From positions 1-61,715 of IMG/VR virus record IMGVR_UViG_3300032331_002501: a DNA stretch of 61,715 nucleotides; one strand, given 5' to 3'. Below the pieces are notes generated by a model. The model saw only the letters and a list, made by a program, of their open reading frames with translations, was not told the DNA's origin and ran no database searches. Shown here in pieces: positions 24,306-34,422 of this stretch. Position 1 is the stretch's first letter, and each line of letters begins with the position of its first letter. The translations under genes and the position numbers were made by a program. Source of the stretch: a virus.

Positions 24306-25193
24306 TTATCCTATTCCCAAATTTCTAACAGTTTTCTTTTGTTGAAATTGTGGTGAGTACTTACGATAAAGTAATTTTCTTTGACCAATAGCTGGGGTTG
24401 AGTCTTCAGTAGGTCCTTTTATTTCCTCTATATGATAGTATCCACTATATGATTCTCCAGTAACTGTAATTAATTCATCTCCGGATGCGAATAAGCCATT
24501 TTGGGGAGTGTATCTGTAAAATTGCAAAAAATTATACTTTAAATATGCATCTAATCCTTTAATATTATTACCAGATTGAATATCTTTTATAGATGTAGAA
24601 TTAGAATTATATGTAGCTTCTATATTTCCACTGATTTTCCATATTGTTGAGTATACTGAGTATACATCAGTAGCGTATTTGGCTTTTTTATAGTCTCTTA
24701 CAGATTGGGAGGAAAAATTATCATATGTGAGTTTATCTATCTCTATATATGATGAATCAACATTTCTTCTTGCAAAATATCTATTAAAACTTCCACTATC
24801 ATAGTCACTCTGTTGTGGAAACGGGGTATATGGCGAAGGTAATTCTCTTAACGTGGGCTGTTGAATATCATCAACCAATTTAGCATACTCCAGTATAGAA
24901 TCGGTATATGAGTAATTAGTGTTAATGGGTAACGGGCTATTAAATATAGTAGTTACTTTATTATTAATTGAAGGAATATAAACATCTGTATATGAATCAA
25001 CTACATTTGATGGAGTTGCAGGAATAATTTCCTGGATAGGAGTATCATATTGGTTTTTCCCTGTGTATATTTTTCCTGTGTATAATTTATGGTAATATCC
25101 TATATACTCTTTTGATGGGTTTGATACATATACAAATTCCGATCCATCAGTGTATAGATTAGTTAGAATTCTATTTTTAGGTATATAGGTCAT
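24306..25193 (-). CDS. Tail/baseplate-associated hypothetical protein
   Basis: 295 residues, rich in Tyr, Ser and Asn. YTDGSEFVYVSNPSKEYIGYYH and LYTGKIYTGKNQYDTP form a two-part motif seen in virion proteins of aquatic phages. DELITVTGESYSGYYHIEEI repeats the 'YxGYYH' element near the C-terminus. It is the last gene of the tail operon, overlapping the lysozyme gene by 4 nt (ATGA). A structural baseplate or fibre-attachment role is inferred from position only. Confidence 0.6.
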   Translation of the reverse strand: MTYIPKNRILTNLYTDGSEFVYVSNPSKEYIGYYHKLYTGKIYTGKNQYDTPIQEIIPATPSNVVDSYTDVYIPSINNKVTTIFNSPLPINTNYSYTDSILEYAKLVDDIQQPTLRELPSPYTPFPQQSDYDSGSFNRYFARRNVDSSYIEIDKLTYDNFSSQSVRDYKKAKYATDVYSVYSTIWKISGNIEATYNSNSTSIKDIQSGNNIKGLDAYLKYNFLQFYRYTPQNGLFASGDELITVTGESYSGYYHIEEIKGPTEDSTPAIGQRKLLYRKYSPQFQQKKTVRNLGIG

Positions 25194-25834
25194 GAAAGAT
25201 AAAAAGAAAAATATTGGTTACAAAAAACAGCAGTTTCTGGGGGAAGAGGTTTATTTGTTTGGTAATATTCTTTAAGTTTAGATAATATTTTATTTACAGG
25301 GTATGCGGTTTGATCTAAATATCCTGAACCTGGGAGAGAAGGCCAGGATTTACAAATAGAAGTAATAGCTAATTCCCATTTACCTTGTTTAACATATGGA
25401 AGAGCTCTCTCAATCATTGCTAAACATATTTTATCTTGGTTAGATGGGGAAAAATTATCAATAAAATATTTACTCGCAAGATCTTTCCATATAGGAGCTA
25501 GGATCTGGTATCTCCCAGCAGCACTTGAAAAATTATTTTGATTAGTATCAGATCCTTGCTTCCATTTAATTAAAATGTTAGGGTGATTATTAAATTTAGA
25601 ATCTCCATTAATATAACTTCTTCCCCATTTTTCTAAAGTATTAGGTTTACTATATGAAGCATATGTACCTGTATATTTAGTTGTCCCATCATTTGGTATA
25701 CCATCTATTATCATGTTATACCCAATATTCTCATTTTTTAAGTCAGTACCTTCACTCCAAGCAATAGTATCTATCAAAGCTTGAATTCGGATAAAAAAAT
25801 CTGAGGTGGCTGTAGAAGGAGAGTTAAAATTCAT
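25190..25834 (-). CDS. Phage lysozyme/muramidase (lambda gpR-type, GH104-like)
   Basis: 214 residues. IQALIDTIAWSEGTD has the catalytic Glu in the 'IA.sEGT' motif. AAGRYQILAPIWKDLASKY, FSPSNQDKICLAMIERALPYVKQGKWELAITSICKSWPSLPG follow in family order. No signal peptide. It cleaves peptidoglycan glycan strands. Located between two baseplate-type genes, it may be a tail-borne lysozyme playing the role of T4 gp5 rather than the endolysin, but both are possible. Confidence 0.85.
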   Translation of the reverse strand: MNFNSPSTATSDFFIRIQALIDTIAWSEGTDLKNENIGYNMIIDGIPNDGTTKYTGTYASYSKPNTLEKWGRSYINGDSKFNNHPNILIKWKQGSDTNQNNFSSAAGRYQILAPIWKDLASKYFIDNFSPSNQDKICLAMIERALPYVKQGKWELAITSICKSWPSLPGSGYLDQTAYPVNKILSKLKEYYQTNKPLPPETAVFCNQYFSFYLS

Positions 25835-25837
25835 AGG

Positions 25838-28800
25838 TTATTGTGTATTAGTCTGTGTATTAGTCACAGTTATAGATCCTTTTGAGCGTGAAAATCTATT
25901 TGAAATTACAGTTAAACTATCAATAGTAGTAGTCCATTTATTTCCAGCAATATTATGAGATATTCCTTTAATAAGAAAATCTATAATCCCTTGAGTAACA
26001 GTTTGATTTGTATTATCATCTTTTACTACAGATGTTTTATAAGTAGTTGGAAGAATATTTTCAGTTACTGCAAATCTTTGATAGTTAGTTATTCCTGAAA
26101 GGCCATTCATTGTAAGTTGTAAGTCAAATGGGAGGAAAAATGGGGGTGGCATTTTTTCTTTTTCAGCCGCAAATCCTGTGATATAAAAAGCTAGGTCTTT
26201 ATTAATATCTACTAAACTTGAAATTGAGTCTTTATCTAAAAATTTATCAATATAAATTGCTTTAAAAAGAGTTGATTGAAGATCTAAATTCTTTCCAAAA
26301 ATTACTGTAGGATCACTAGCTTCTCCAGGAGTTGGGAGTCCTATAGAAGCTGGGTCAAGTTTAAAAGTAATAATTCTATCTGTTAATCCTTTATTAAGTT
26401 TAGATAATCCTGTAGCATTTTCTCCTACTATATTCCCGGAAGCTTGGGCTGAGATAGAGGCCATAGCTGCCATGTTAGGTGGGATTTTAATACTAAAATT
26501 GGCGTCAGTAACAAAACTTCCCCATAAATTACTTACATTAGGAGATGTAGTTTGTTCTTGGGATTGCTGTACGGGAGCATTAGCTATTCCATAAACATTA
26601 AAAGTAGCTATTTCACCTCCGGTCATTAATTCTTCATATTGTAAATTATGTTCCTCTATTAATTTTATAGAATTAATTTCAGCATCATATCCTATAGATA
26701 ATCTATTAATTCCACCTAAAGCAACATTTATACCATTTATTACTGATTTTAAAAATGGTAACATACTTGTTTTACCATATGCATCCGTGGAAGAATCAAT
26801 ACAATTAGTTATATGATTAATGTTAACATATATGTCTAAAGGTCTTCCTAGATATGGGTTTCCTTTTACTATATATCCGCTATTGTCATCTTCAACTCCT
26901 ATTAAATTAAAATTATATACTGCAGTAACTTTAGTTTTTCCATCTATAGGAGTTTTAAGAGTTTCTTTATCATAATAATTAAAAGGAATAACACATATTT
27001 CTGGGTTTCCGGACATTTGGTTGGGGAAATTCATACAAACTGTTTTAATCCTATCTAAATCAAAATCAAAAAAGGGAACTCCAACATCAATTGGTACTCC
27101 TGTAGATAAGCTAGTAGCTTTTTGTTCAGGGGCGGCATTTGTTTTAGAACTATCATATACTAAAAGTTCATTTCTTAAATAACTAAATAAAACTCCTAAT
27201 TTAATATATGCTTGTTCAAAATTACAGCTACTTTGCCCCTCATGTTTTTTAAAAGGTATTTTTAGGACAGGGTTGGTAAAACCATTAGAATAAGCTCCAA
27301 TAGCTACTGTAGCTTCAGCTTGGCTCTTTCTATATACGTTATCATATAACCATTGAGTAAGGCTACATCTACTTTGATTTTGTACAATAGCATTACTTTC
27401 AATTACTTTTGCTTGATCAAATGCAGCGTCAGTATTAGTAATATTAGCTGTTGCTGATTTAACAGCGGATACAGCTGATTTTAATTGTTGGGCAAATGCA
27501 GCAAGTTTATCTCCAGCTGCTCCTAAAAACAGTGGGTTATTATTTATATCTGCAACTTTATAATCAGTTTTAGGTTGGGAGATATCTGTTGTTACTCCTA
27601 ATGCTTTATAATGGAAGTCTGTGAATCCTCCAACTCCAACCCCATTAATTTGAACTGAAGGGTTTTGCCAATGCTGTTTTTGCATAAATGTAGCTACTTC
27701 TTCTAGCTTTTGTATGTACAGTGTAGAAGTACTATTTAACCAACTATCATCTCCAGCTTTAAAAGATGCAATGTCCGGAGCTTGTCCAGCGTTATTATAA
27801 AAGGTATTAACAGTATCATCTAAATTTAATTTAAATCCTATCTTATTACCTCTATCACTCCAAAGTGCATTTAATTGTGATTTAGCATCTTCTAAAGCTT
27901 TCTTTGCTTGTTCTTTTCTAGTACTTGCCTTTTCACTTAAAGCATTAGGATCTACCGTTTTTCCAGTTCCTTTATTAATTTTAAAATTCTCAATTACGTC
28001 CCCCATACCTATAAGAGTTAACTCTACTTCATACCCTTCAGGTTTATAATCATATTTAAAATTAACTACTTTTCCTAACATTGCATCATAATTAAAAGAA
28101 TGTGTTTCTCTTTCTTTTTTAATATATGCTATGATATCATTTTGAGTAGCAGAACCATTAAAAAAACCAATTAGAGGTTCAGTGGAAAAATTATTAAATG
28201 CTTCTAATTCATTATTATTATTAAAATACATAGTATTTCCCCATTCAAGAAGCATAGTATATCCTACTCTACAATAAAGAACATCAATAATTTCAAGCTG
28301 TTTAATACTATTAACTTGTATTTTTACTGTTGCTTTTGCTATTGCTCCTCTATTATAATATGATATATTAGTAGACATTATAGCAGGCATAGGTTTATAT
28401 CCTTGATCAATTCCTCCCCACCCATATGCTCCTATTAATGGTCTAGAAAATGGATCTAAATTAAGGCCAAAATTTAATGAAGGATCAGTAGTAGTTCCAT
28501 TTAATGCTGCTTCTAATGCTTTTTCTGAGGTTAAATCTTTACTATTGGAAATATCTATAGTTCCTCCAAACAATACACATTTTCTAGCTAAGTTATTTCC
28601 AATATAATCCGAAGCCGGAGTAAGAAATGGGAGTTTTTCTATAGGAAGATTAGGATTTACATTACCACTAGGATCTACAGGACACTCAACATCGATTGAA
28701 GACGCTAATCTTAAGAATGCTGTACTACTATTATAGAATACTAAATCTTCTGGGGAGCGGTTGAGTTTTCCTAAACGGCGTTGTCTAATGTCAATTTGTT

Positions 28801-28843
28801 TTGTTACCCCTTCCTGGAATGGTTCTCCGGTTAAATTTCCCAT
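25838..28843 (-). CDS. Large baseplate/hub-like structural protein
   Basis: 1001 residues. The start MGNLTGEPFQEGVTKQID is followed by RRLGKLNRSPEDLVFYNS. GWGGIDQGYKPMPAIMS and GYTMLLEWGNTMYFNNN are conserved-looking islands. A helical linker (about 300-330) and two beta-rich halves follow. The gene sits between the gp53-like and lysozyme genes, the place of baseplate wedge/hub proteins. I cannot equate it with a particular T4 protein. Size and position favour a hub carrying the lysozyme. Confidence 0.65.
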   Translation of the reverse strand: MGNLTGEPFQEGVTKQIDIRQRRLGKLNRSPEDLVFYNSSTAFLRLASSIDVECPVDPSGNVNPNLPIEKLPFLTPASDYIGNNLARKCVLFGGTIDISNSKDLTSEKALEAALNGTTTDPSLNFGLNLDPFSRPLIGAYGWGGIDQGYKPMPAIMSTNISYYNRGAIAKATVKIQVNSIKQLEIIDVLYCRVGYTMLLEWGNTMYFNNNNELEAFNNFSTEPLIGFFNGSATQNDIIAYIKKERETHSFNYDAMLGKVVNFKYDYKPEGYEVELTLIGMGDVIENFKINKGTGKTVDPNALSEKASTRKEQAKKALEDAKSQLNALWSDRGNKIGFKLNLDDTVNTFYNNAGQAPDIASFKAGDDSWLNSTSTLYIQKLEEVATFMQKQHWQNPSVQINGVGVGGFTDFHYKALGVTTDISQPKTDYKVADINNNPLFLGAAGDKLAAFAQQLKSAVSAVKSATANITNTDAAFDQAKVIESNAIVQNQSRCSLTQWLYDNVYRKSQAEATVAIGAYSNGFTNPVLKIPFKKHEGQSSCNFEQAYIKLGVLFSYLRNELLVYDSSKTNAAPEQKATSLSTGVPIDVGVPFFDFDLDRIKTVCMNFPNQMSGNPEICVIPFNYYDKETLKTPIDGKTKVTAVYNFNLIGVEDDNSGYIVKGNPYLGRPLDIYVNINHITNCIDSSTDAYGKTSMLPFLKSVINGINVALGGINRLSIGYDAEINSIKLIEEHNLQYEELMTGGEIATFNVYGIANAPVQQSQEQTTSPNVSNLWGSFVTDANFSIKIPPNMAAMASISAQASGNIVGENATGLSKLNKGLTDRIITFKLDPASIGLPTPGEASDPTVIFGKNLDLQSTLFKAIYIDKFLDKDSISSLVDINKDLAFYITGFAAEKEKMPPPFFLPFDLQLTMNGLSGITNYQRFAVTENILPTTYKTSVVKDDNTNQTVTQGIIDFLIKGISHNIAGNKWTTTIDSLTVISNRFSRSKGSITVTNTQTNTQ

Positions 28844-28863
28844 AACTTGTTATAGTTTAATTA

Positions 28864-29199
28864 TTAAGATAAATGGTTAAGCACATAATATGAGGCCAAT
28901 ATATTTTGAATATATATAGGAATTCGAAGTTGACTACCTACAGGAGGGAAAAGGGAGTTTTGAGATAACACATTAGGATTAGCTGAGGCTATTATCCACC
29001 ATAGTGTACTATCCTTATAAAATTGTTGGGCAAGTAAATCTAATCTGTCTCCTTCTGTAGTGATAACTTGTATATCATCATTGCTGAATGAGATTTTAGG
29101 GTATTTTACTGTTCCCATAATAGCAAAAGTCCTTTTATTTTTTATATCAATAGAAGGATCAGTAATTGCAGATTTTATATCTCGGTATCGACTAGTCAT
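28864..29199 (-). CDS. Baseplate wedge protein, gp53/LysM-like
   Basis: 111 residues. GDRLDLLAQQFYKDSTLWWIIASANP followed by PPVGSQLRIP is the LysM-like pattern found in T4 gp53 and in gpX-type tail proteins. It should help join wedges around the hub. It begins the baseplate operon behind its own ATATTTAT motif. Confidence 0.78.
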   Translation of the reverse strand: MTSRYRDIKSAITDPSIDIKNKRTFAIMGTVKYPKISFSNDDIQVITTEGDRLDLLAQQFYKDSTLWWIIASANPNVLSQNSLFPPVGSQLRIPIYIQNILASYYVLNHLS

Positions 29200-29220
29200 T
29201 TATAAAATTATTATTCTATT

Positions 29221-29228
29221 ATAAATAT
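29221..29228 (-). promoter_or_regulatory. Late-type ATATTTAT motif upstream of the gp53-like gene
   Basis: Core ATATTTAT on the coding strand, 21 nt before the start of 28864-29199; the flank reads TATATTTATAATAGAA. Confidence 0.6.
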
Positions 29229-29243
29229 AAAACAAGACAATTC

Positions 29244-31133
29244 TTATAAAGCTTGACCAGTAATAGCAGCATTTCCAGAAGTAGTAAACTTATTAGCAGT
29301 TAATCCGGTAGTTTGGTTAATACCCATGTTAATATATGGAGTATCAAAATTAGAATTAGGAATATTATCAATCCATTCTTGATTAAGTGTCTTTGGAAGG
29401 AATGAATGGATAGGTGTAAATGAGAATCCTGATACGTTTATAGTTTGGGGTAAATTTAATGCGTTTTCATCTTTTGTTCCATCACTATTTTTACCTATAT
29501 CCCAAGAATATCCATCATCTATATTAAATGTTAATGCAGTAATAATCCCAGGTTGGTCTACTAAATAGTCACCAATAGTAAGTTTTACTATATTACCTCT
29601 CATAAATCCACTTACAGATTTATTAAAACTTGAATAATTAGGAGCTAATAAAGAAGCTAAATAATTAAGTTTTTGATACATAACTTTATGTTCTGCTCTT
29701 GAATTGGCATGAACTACAAAATTCATACTTAAAGTTCTAGTAAATCCACCGTATGTAAAGAAATTTTCTCCTCGTCCTGTGTATTTAAAATTTGCCCATT
29801 CTGCTCCATAAGCATCAGAAAGTCCACTTATGTATGCTCTAAAATGAATATAATTATTTTTAGTAGGATCATCTAAATTGATGACAGCTATATAAAATGG
29901 GACTGAATCTGAGTCTTTAACATCAGCAGCAGGTTGATCACTTGAGTATATAGATTTAAAATTAACTTGATCAACAACAGAATCAATATCTGGTTGGCCG
30001 TTTGCCCCTAATGGAGCAAAAGAGTATGGGTTAGAACGATTTAAACCTCCTACCCCAGGGTCACCCATTTTATAGGTAGAAATCCTGTTAAATTTAGTGT
30101 AATCAGTAAATGATAAATTATTTGCAGCAACTGAGCCAGCATCTGGTGCTTGGTCAGTGCTTATAAATTGTCGGAAGTCTTTTATTGAAGATCCAGGAAC
30201 AGGAGCATTTTTAAAAGTATTATCGTTACTATACTTAAATAAATTTTTACTTGTAAATACAGAAAACCAAGCATTAATTCCTCCAACTTGAGGAGCAGAT
30301 CCAATTTGAACTATCCCTCCAGAGTCATCAGACCATCCTGTAGTGTCAGTTACTCTTCTATAGAAGTTTAATGGGCCATTTGGTCCTTCAGGGTAATAAA
30401 ATAAATTATTACTATTAAGAAGAGCTATATTAAAACTATTAGCAACTACAATTCCTGCTCCAGTTGGTGCAACAGTATTAATTTTTAAAGCCCATAATAA
30501 TCCTAATCTGTTAGAATTAGTATTTTGGAAAAAATTTCCCCCAAATTGTACATTGTTATATATAGTTCGGGTTTGAGTTTCGTATGTAGTTTCCTTATCA
30601 AATACATTACCTATTCTTCCTGCAAGGGCTAGGGCAGATAATTGAGGGCCAAGAGGAGCATTTAAATTTATTGGAGGGAGATTGGATTCTCCTTTTCCTC
30701 GTTCATGTAATCCCTGTGATCCTCCTGCTAAGTTTATGTATAGATTATTAGGATCATAAATGCGAGATGGGAGTATAGTAGAAGGGAGTTTTGATTGTTG
30801 CTTGTATAATTCTTTTTGTTTATCTAAAAATATTCCAAAAGAAGGATTACGATCATCATTTATAAATGCTGATATTCTTTGGATATTGGTAGAAACAATA
30901 GAAAGATAGTTATCTCCTCCTCTTAAAAATACATCTTTAGTTTGGGAGGGGGCTGTTGAAAAGGTATCAGGGATTGGGGTTTTAATATATGGTTGATTGC
31001 TATTCCCATTTCCCATTAAGTCATCTCCATATGGTAACTTTTTAGCAGAGAAATTACCTAAACCACCAACATATCCTTTAGATTGGTAGTAGTAAAAGTC
31101 GGATTGATTAGCAACTAAATTTATTAATCCCAT
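29244..31133 (-). CDS. Baseplate/tube-initiator-like structural protein
   Basis: 629 residues. The long N-terminal part is low in motifs. The C-terminal region from about 470 (SMNFVVHANSRAEHKVMYQ, LTIGDYLVDQPGIITALTFNID, then INVSGFSFTPIHSFLP) has the strand order of tube-like baseplate proteins such as T4 gp48/gp54. It lies between the tape measure and the gp53-like gene, where the tube initiator is expected. The assignment is tentative. Confidence 0.62.
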   Translation of the reverse strand: MGLINLVANQSDFYYYQSKGYVGGLGNFSAKKLPYGDDLMGNGNSNQPYIKTPIPDTFSTAPSQTKDVFLRGGDNYLSIVSTNIQRISAFINDDRNPSFGIFLDKQKELYKQQSKLPSTILPSRIYDPNNLYINLAGGSQGLHERGKGESNLPPINLNAPLGPQLSALALAGRIGNVFDKETTYETQTRTIYNNVQFGGNFFQNTNSNRLGLLWALKINTVAPTGAGIVVANSFNIALLNSNNLFYYPEGPNGPLNFYRRVTDTTGWSDDSGGIVQIGSAPQVGGINAWFSVFTSKNLFKYSNDNTFKNAPVPGSSIKDFRQFISTDQAPDAGSVAANNLSFTDYTKFNRISTYKMGDPGVGGLNRSNPYSFAPLGANGQPDIDSVVDQVNFKSIYSSDQPAADVKDSDSVPFYIAVINLDDPTKNNYIHFRAYISGLSDAYGAEWANFKYTGRGENFFTYGGFTRTLSMNFVVHANSRAEHKVMYQKLNYLASLLAPNYSSFNKSVSGFMRGNIVKLTIGDYLVDQPGIITALTFNIDDGYSWDIGKNSDGTKDENALNLPQTINVSGFSFTPIHSFLPKTLNQEWIDNIPNSNFDTPYINMGINQTTGLTANKFTTSGNAAITGQAL

Positions 31134-31136
31134 TTA

Positions 31137-31499
31137 TTACCCTGGTAGGTTGTTTTCGTAAGTATTATTAGGCAAATATGTTTGGACAAATCCGTATGCA
31201 CTAACAGGAGAATTGTTTTCAATATCAAATCCATATGGTCCATTAAATCCATTGTTATATAGATTTGAAGCATCATCTGGTGGAGCAGCTTGGCCTACTA
31301 CATTACTGTATGTTGTGTCTGGGAGGTAGGTTTGTTGGAATCCACTACTAGGGTCATTAATAGGTCCATTGTCTGTTAAATCTAGGTTTGAGTCTTCAAG
31401 TCCTTCTCCAGGTTGAATTGAAGGAGTTTGATTCTCACCCTCATAGTTGTTTGTAGGTCCTAAATTAGTAGTTGGGAGTAAATCTAATAAGCTTGGCAT
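31137..31499 (-). CDS. Small repeat-containing tail protein
   Basis: 120 residues, Pro/Asn/Gly-rich and probably extended. It has an internal duplication: GFQQTYLPDTTYSN near residue 52 and GFVQTYLPNNTYEN near residue 105. It lies directly after the tape-measure gene and before the tube-initiator-like gene, with an ATATTTAT motif 20 nt upstream. Function unknown. Confidence 0.65.
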   Translation of the reverse strand: MPSLLDLLPTTNLGPTNNYEGENQTPSIQPGEGLEDSNLDLTDNGPINDPSSGFQQTYLPDTTYSNVVGQAAPPDDASNLYNNGFNGPYGFDIENNSPVSAYGFVQTYLPNNTYENNLPG

Positions 31500-31519
31500 A
31501 ATTGTAAATGTTTTTATTT

Positions 31520-31527
31520 ATAAATAT
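31520..31527 (-). promoter_or_regulatory. Late-type ATATTTAT motif upstream of 31137-31499
   Basis: Core ATATTTAT on the coding strand, 20 nt before the start. It abuts the stop codon of the tape-measure gene. Confidence 0.6.
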
Positions 31528-34388
31528 TAAAATAACCCAGAGAATGATGTTACTAATGCTTCTCCTATTTTATTACCATCTAAGGTAATAGTTGCTTCTT
31601 TGTTATTTATAGCTACAAGAGTTTCAGCTTGCATTTTTCCACCTTCAACCATTAATGTTAATAATTGTACTACAGGAGCAAATGCTTCATTCATTATATC
31701 ATGGAATCTATCTAATGGAATAACAGCTTCAGGACCAGCTTCACCAATAAGGGCAGTAGTTGGTGATGTAACTATACCTCCTTTTGCTAACGCTAATAAT
31801 TCTAATTTTGGAAGATTAGGACTCCATGATCCACCTCCCATCCAATCTGGCATTTCAATACGGAGAGCTTCATTTATACCATCAATAAACCAGTTAATAG
31901 CTTCAATAATTAAATTAATAGGAGCAATAAGAAATTGTCTAACTGCTTGTCCTATAGATTTGATTGCATCTCCTATAGAATTTACAGCACTCATAACTCC
32001 ATCAACTAAAAGATCTATAAACCATGTTATAGAATCTATTATTCCCCCTATTATAACAGCTACTTCATTAAATACTCCAGCAATTACATCAACTATAGGT
32101 ACTAAAAAGTTAGCTATTGCCCCTATTATATCAAATATAAATTTCAACACACCTGCTAAAATTTGTACTATATCACCAAATAAACTAGCTACAAATTTAA
32201 TTATAGGAATAAGAATATTTAAAATAGGTTTAATTACTGCCATTATAATTTCTATAATAGGCATAAGAGCATCTACTAAAGATATTATTGCTGGTAGTAA
32301 AGCTTGGAATATATCTAAAACAACGGGCATAAGATCTACAGCTAGATCTGCAACCATAGTAAGGATAGGAATTAATGCATCTACTAATTTAAGTATTGCA
32401 GGAGCTAAAGTTTTAAATAATTCCGCTATCATAGGAACTAATTTTTTAGCTAATTCAGCAAATGCCTCAATTACAGGTTTAAGAGCTTCAAATATTTTTT
32501 GAATAATAGGAATTAAATCTTTTATAAACTGTGCTATTGGGGGGAGCAGCATATTTAACAAATCCATAAAGATTTGCATAAATGGCTTAAGCGCATCTAT
32601 AATTAGTTGGATTATAGGAATAATAGCAGTAAAAATATCCTTAACAGTTGGAAGTAAACTTGTTATCAATTCAGCAAACTGCGTCATAATAGGTGCAATT
32701 GCCTCAAATATTGATTGGATTATTGGTAAAAGAGATTGAAGAATACTTGCTACTATAGGAATAAGCGTTTTAGAAAGTTCAGCCATTGCTAGAAAAAATG
32801 GTTGAAGAGCAGTAAATATTGCTTGTATAACTGGTATTAATGCTTCTAAAAGAGCCTTTACAGGAGGGAGAATAGCTGCCATTATATCCATAAAGATTTG
32901 CATAAGTGGTTTAGCTGCATCTACTAATACTTTAACAATTTCTACTATTGGAGGAATAAGTTCATTTAAAATACTTGCAAATGATTCTACTAATTGTACA
33001 ATTAAATCTACAATCGGCATTATTATAGGAACAAGTGAACTTAGTAATTTAGCTAATGGTGGAGCTAATTTAGTAGCTAATTCTTGGAATATTAATACAA
33101 CTGGTTCTAATGCTTTGAAAACTCCTATAAAAGCAGCAGCTATTCCTTCTTGTCGTCTTTGGTACTGTTCAGCCATAGAAGCACTAGATTCCATTGATTT
33201 AGCTCCATCTTTTTGGCTATCTACTAAATTACCATTTTCTGCTACTATTGATTTTTGATTAGCTAAAGTTTGAGCTAATTCTTCACGATTCATACCTACA
33301 GCTTTTGCAGCAGCTTCTTGTTGAACCCGGTTCATTTTAGCAAAATCTGCAGAAGTTCCTATATTTTTAGCAAGCTCATCCGATAATGTAACCATATCAC
33401 CGTTTAATGCTGCTTCTCTTGCTTTTTCTAAATTTAAATCTTTACCAGTAAGCAATTCTGCTTCCATTTCTGCAGCTATAGAGTCTTCTAAGTTTAATAA
33501 ACCATTAGCTATGTCTTCAACTTTTGTAAGTTCCATACCTAATTTTTTAGAAGATAATACTGCTTTTGTAATAGCTTCAGCAGAACCACCTAATGTTAAT
33601 TTAACAGATGCTGATACTTTACCTACAGACTCCATTACGCTTTTCATACTAACTGCCATTTTATTGGCTTTAATAAAGCTTAATGAAGTATCTGCAACAG
33701 CATCTGCAAATTTTCCAGCATCTTGTCCTGTAATTTTAGCAGTTTTAGCTAATTCAGCTAATGTATCTGCAGATACTCCTGCAAATACACTTAATCTCAT
33801 AAATGTGTTTAATGTGCTTTGACTAAGCTTTTCTGTAGACCCTAATGCTGAGTATATTTGACCCATGGCTTGTACAGCTTGGTCATTAGTAATACCCATT
33901 TGTGCTCCTATGGCTCTAGCTTGCCCAGCTAATTTAGATGCCTCCCCTTGTGCTAAACCCATTGTTCTAGCTAATTCAGTATTTTGAGTACTGAATTTCA
34001 TTGCTGCTTCTTTACCTTTTTCATAAGCAGAGGTAATAAAGCTTATTATAGATGTTACACTTAGGAATTTTTTAGCCATCATAGCTAATGGGCTTAAAGT
34101 AGCTGTTATTCCCTTACCCAATAGTTTAGCCCCACTAACCATCCCATCCATAGATGATTTACCCACTGTCCAAAATTTACTCTTTCCAGCTTTATCAACT
34201 TCTTGACCAGTTTGATTAAAGGATTTAGTAAGATCTTTAGCACCTTGAGCGACTTTCCCTTGAACATCACCTAACTTTTGCATTGTTTTTAACAATCCTT
34301 TAGAAGTATCAACTGCACCTGAATAATCAGGTGCTGGTGGTGGTGGTGGAGCAGCTGCTGGGCCTTTAGCTGGTGGTTTTTTAGCCAT
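31527..34388 (-). CDS. Tail tape measure protein
   Basis: 953 residues. A Pro-rich start (APPPPPAPDYSG) and a helical first part precede a hydrophobic centre at about 450-740. That centre is built of 36-residue units with prolines spaced 11, 11 and 14. The C-terminal signature GGIVTSPTTALIGEAGPEAVIPL is typical of tape measures. At 1.5 Angstrom per helical residue it could set a tail of at most about 140 nm, longer than expected for T4's 590-residue gp29. It lies downstream of the gp26-like chaperone genes, as tape measures do. Confidence 0.95.
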   Translation of the reverse strand: MAKKPPAKGPAAAPPPPPAPDYSGAVDTSKGLLKTMQKLGDVQGKVAQGAKDLTKSFNQTGQEVDKAGKSKFWTVGKSSMDGMVSGAKLLGKGITATLSPLAMMAKKFLSVTSIISFITSAYEKGKEAAMKFSTQNTELARTMGLAQGEASKLAGQARAIGAQMGITNDQAVQAMGQIYSALGSTEKLSQSTLNTFMRLSVFAGVSADTLAELAKTAKITGQDAGKFADAVADTSLSFIKANKMAVSMKSVMESVGKVSASVKLTLGGSAEAITKAVLSSKKLGMELTKVEDIANGLLNLEDSIAAEMEAELLTGKDLNLEKAREAALNGDMVTLSDELAKNIGTSADFAKMNRVQQEAAAKAVGMNREELAQTLANQKSIVAENGNLVDSQKDGAKSMESSASMAEQYQRRQEGIAAAFIGVFKALEPVVLIFQELATKLAPPLAKLLSSLVPIIMPIVDLIVQLVESFASILNELIPPIVEIVKVLVDAAKPLMQIFMDIMAAILPPVKALLEALIPVIQAIFTALQPFFLAMAELSKTLIPIVASILQSLLPIIQSIFEAIAPIMTQFAELITSLLPTVKDIFTAIIPIIQLIIDALKPFMQIFMDLLNMLLPPIAQFIKDLIPIIQKIFEALKPVIEAFAELAKKLVPMIAELFKTLAPAILKLVDALIPILTMVADLAVDLMPVVLDIFQALLPAIISLVDALMPIIEIIMAVIKPILNILIPIIKFVASLFGDIVQILAGVLKFIFDIIGAIANFLVPIVDVIAGVFNEVAVIIGGIIDSITWFIDLLVDGVMSAVNSIGDAIKSIGQAVRQFLIAPINLIIEAINWFIDGINEALRIEMPDWMGGGSWSPNLPKLELLALAKGGIVTSPTTALIGEAGPEAVIPLDRFHDIMNEAFAPVVQLLTLMVEGGKMQAETLVAINNKEATITLDGNKIGEALVTSFSGLF
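32225..32870 (-). repeat. 36-residue proline-phased repeat in the tape measure
   Basis: The encoded residues about 508-721 show prolines at intervals of 11, 11, 14 repeated through six units without a slip. Typical units are PIIQSIFEAIAP and PIMTQFAELITSLLP. 36 residues equal ten alpha-helical turns. Confidence 0.8.
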
Positions 34389-34413
34389 GCAAAAATATAA
34401 TTATAATTTTATT

Positions 34414-34421
34414 ATAAATAT
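34414..34421 (-). promoter_or_regulatory. Late-type ATATTTAT motif upstream of the tape measure
   Basis: Core ATATTTAT on the coding strand, 25 nt before the start, directly after the 34423-34450 hairpin. Confidence 0.6.
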
Positions 34422-34422
34422 T

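Noticed and set aside
31600-32502. 300-residue plus-strand open frame
   Set aside because: It is antisense to the repeated, low-complexity part of the tape-measure gene, has Ile/Ala/Ser-biased composition and no recognisable motif. Every other gene is on the minus strand.
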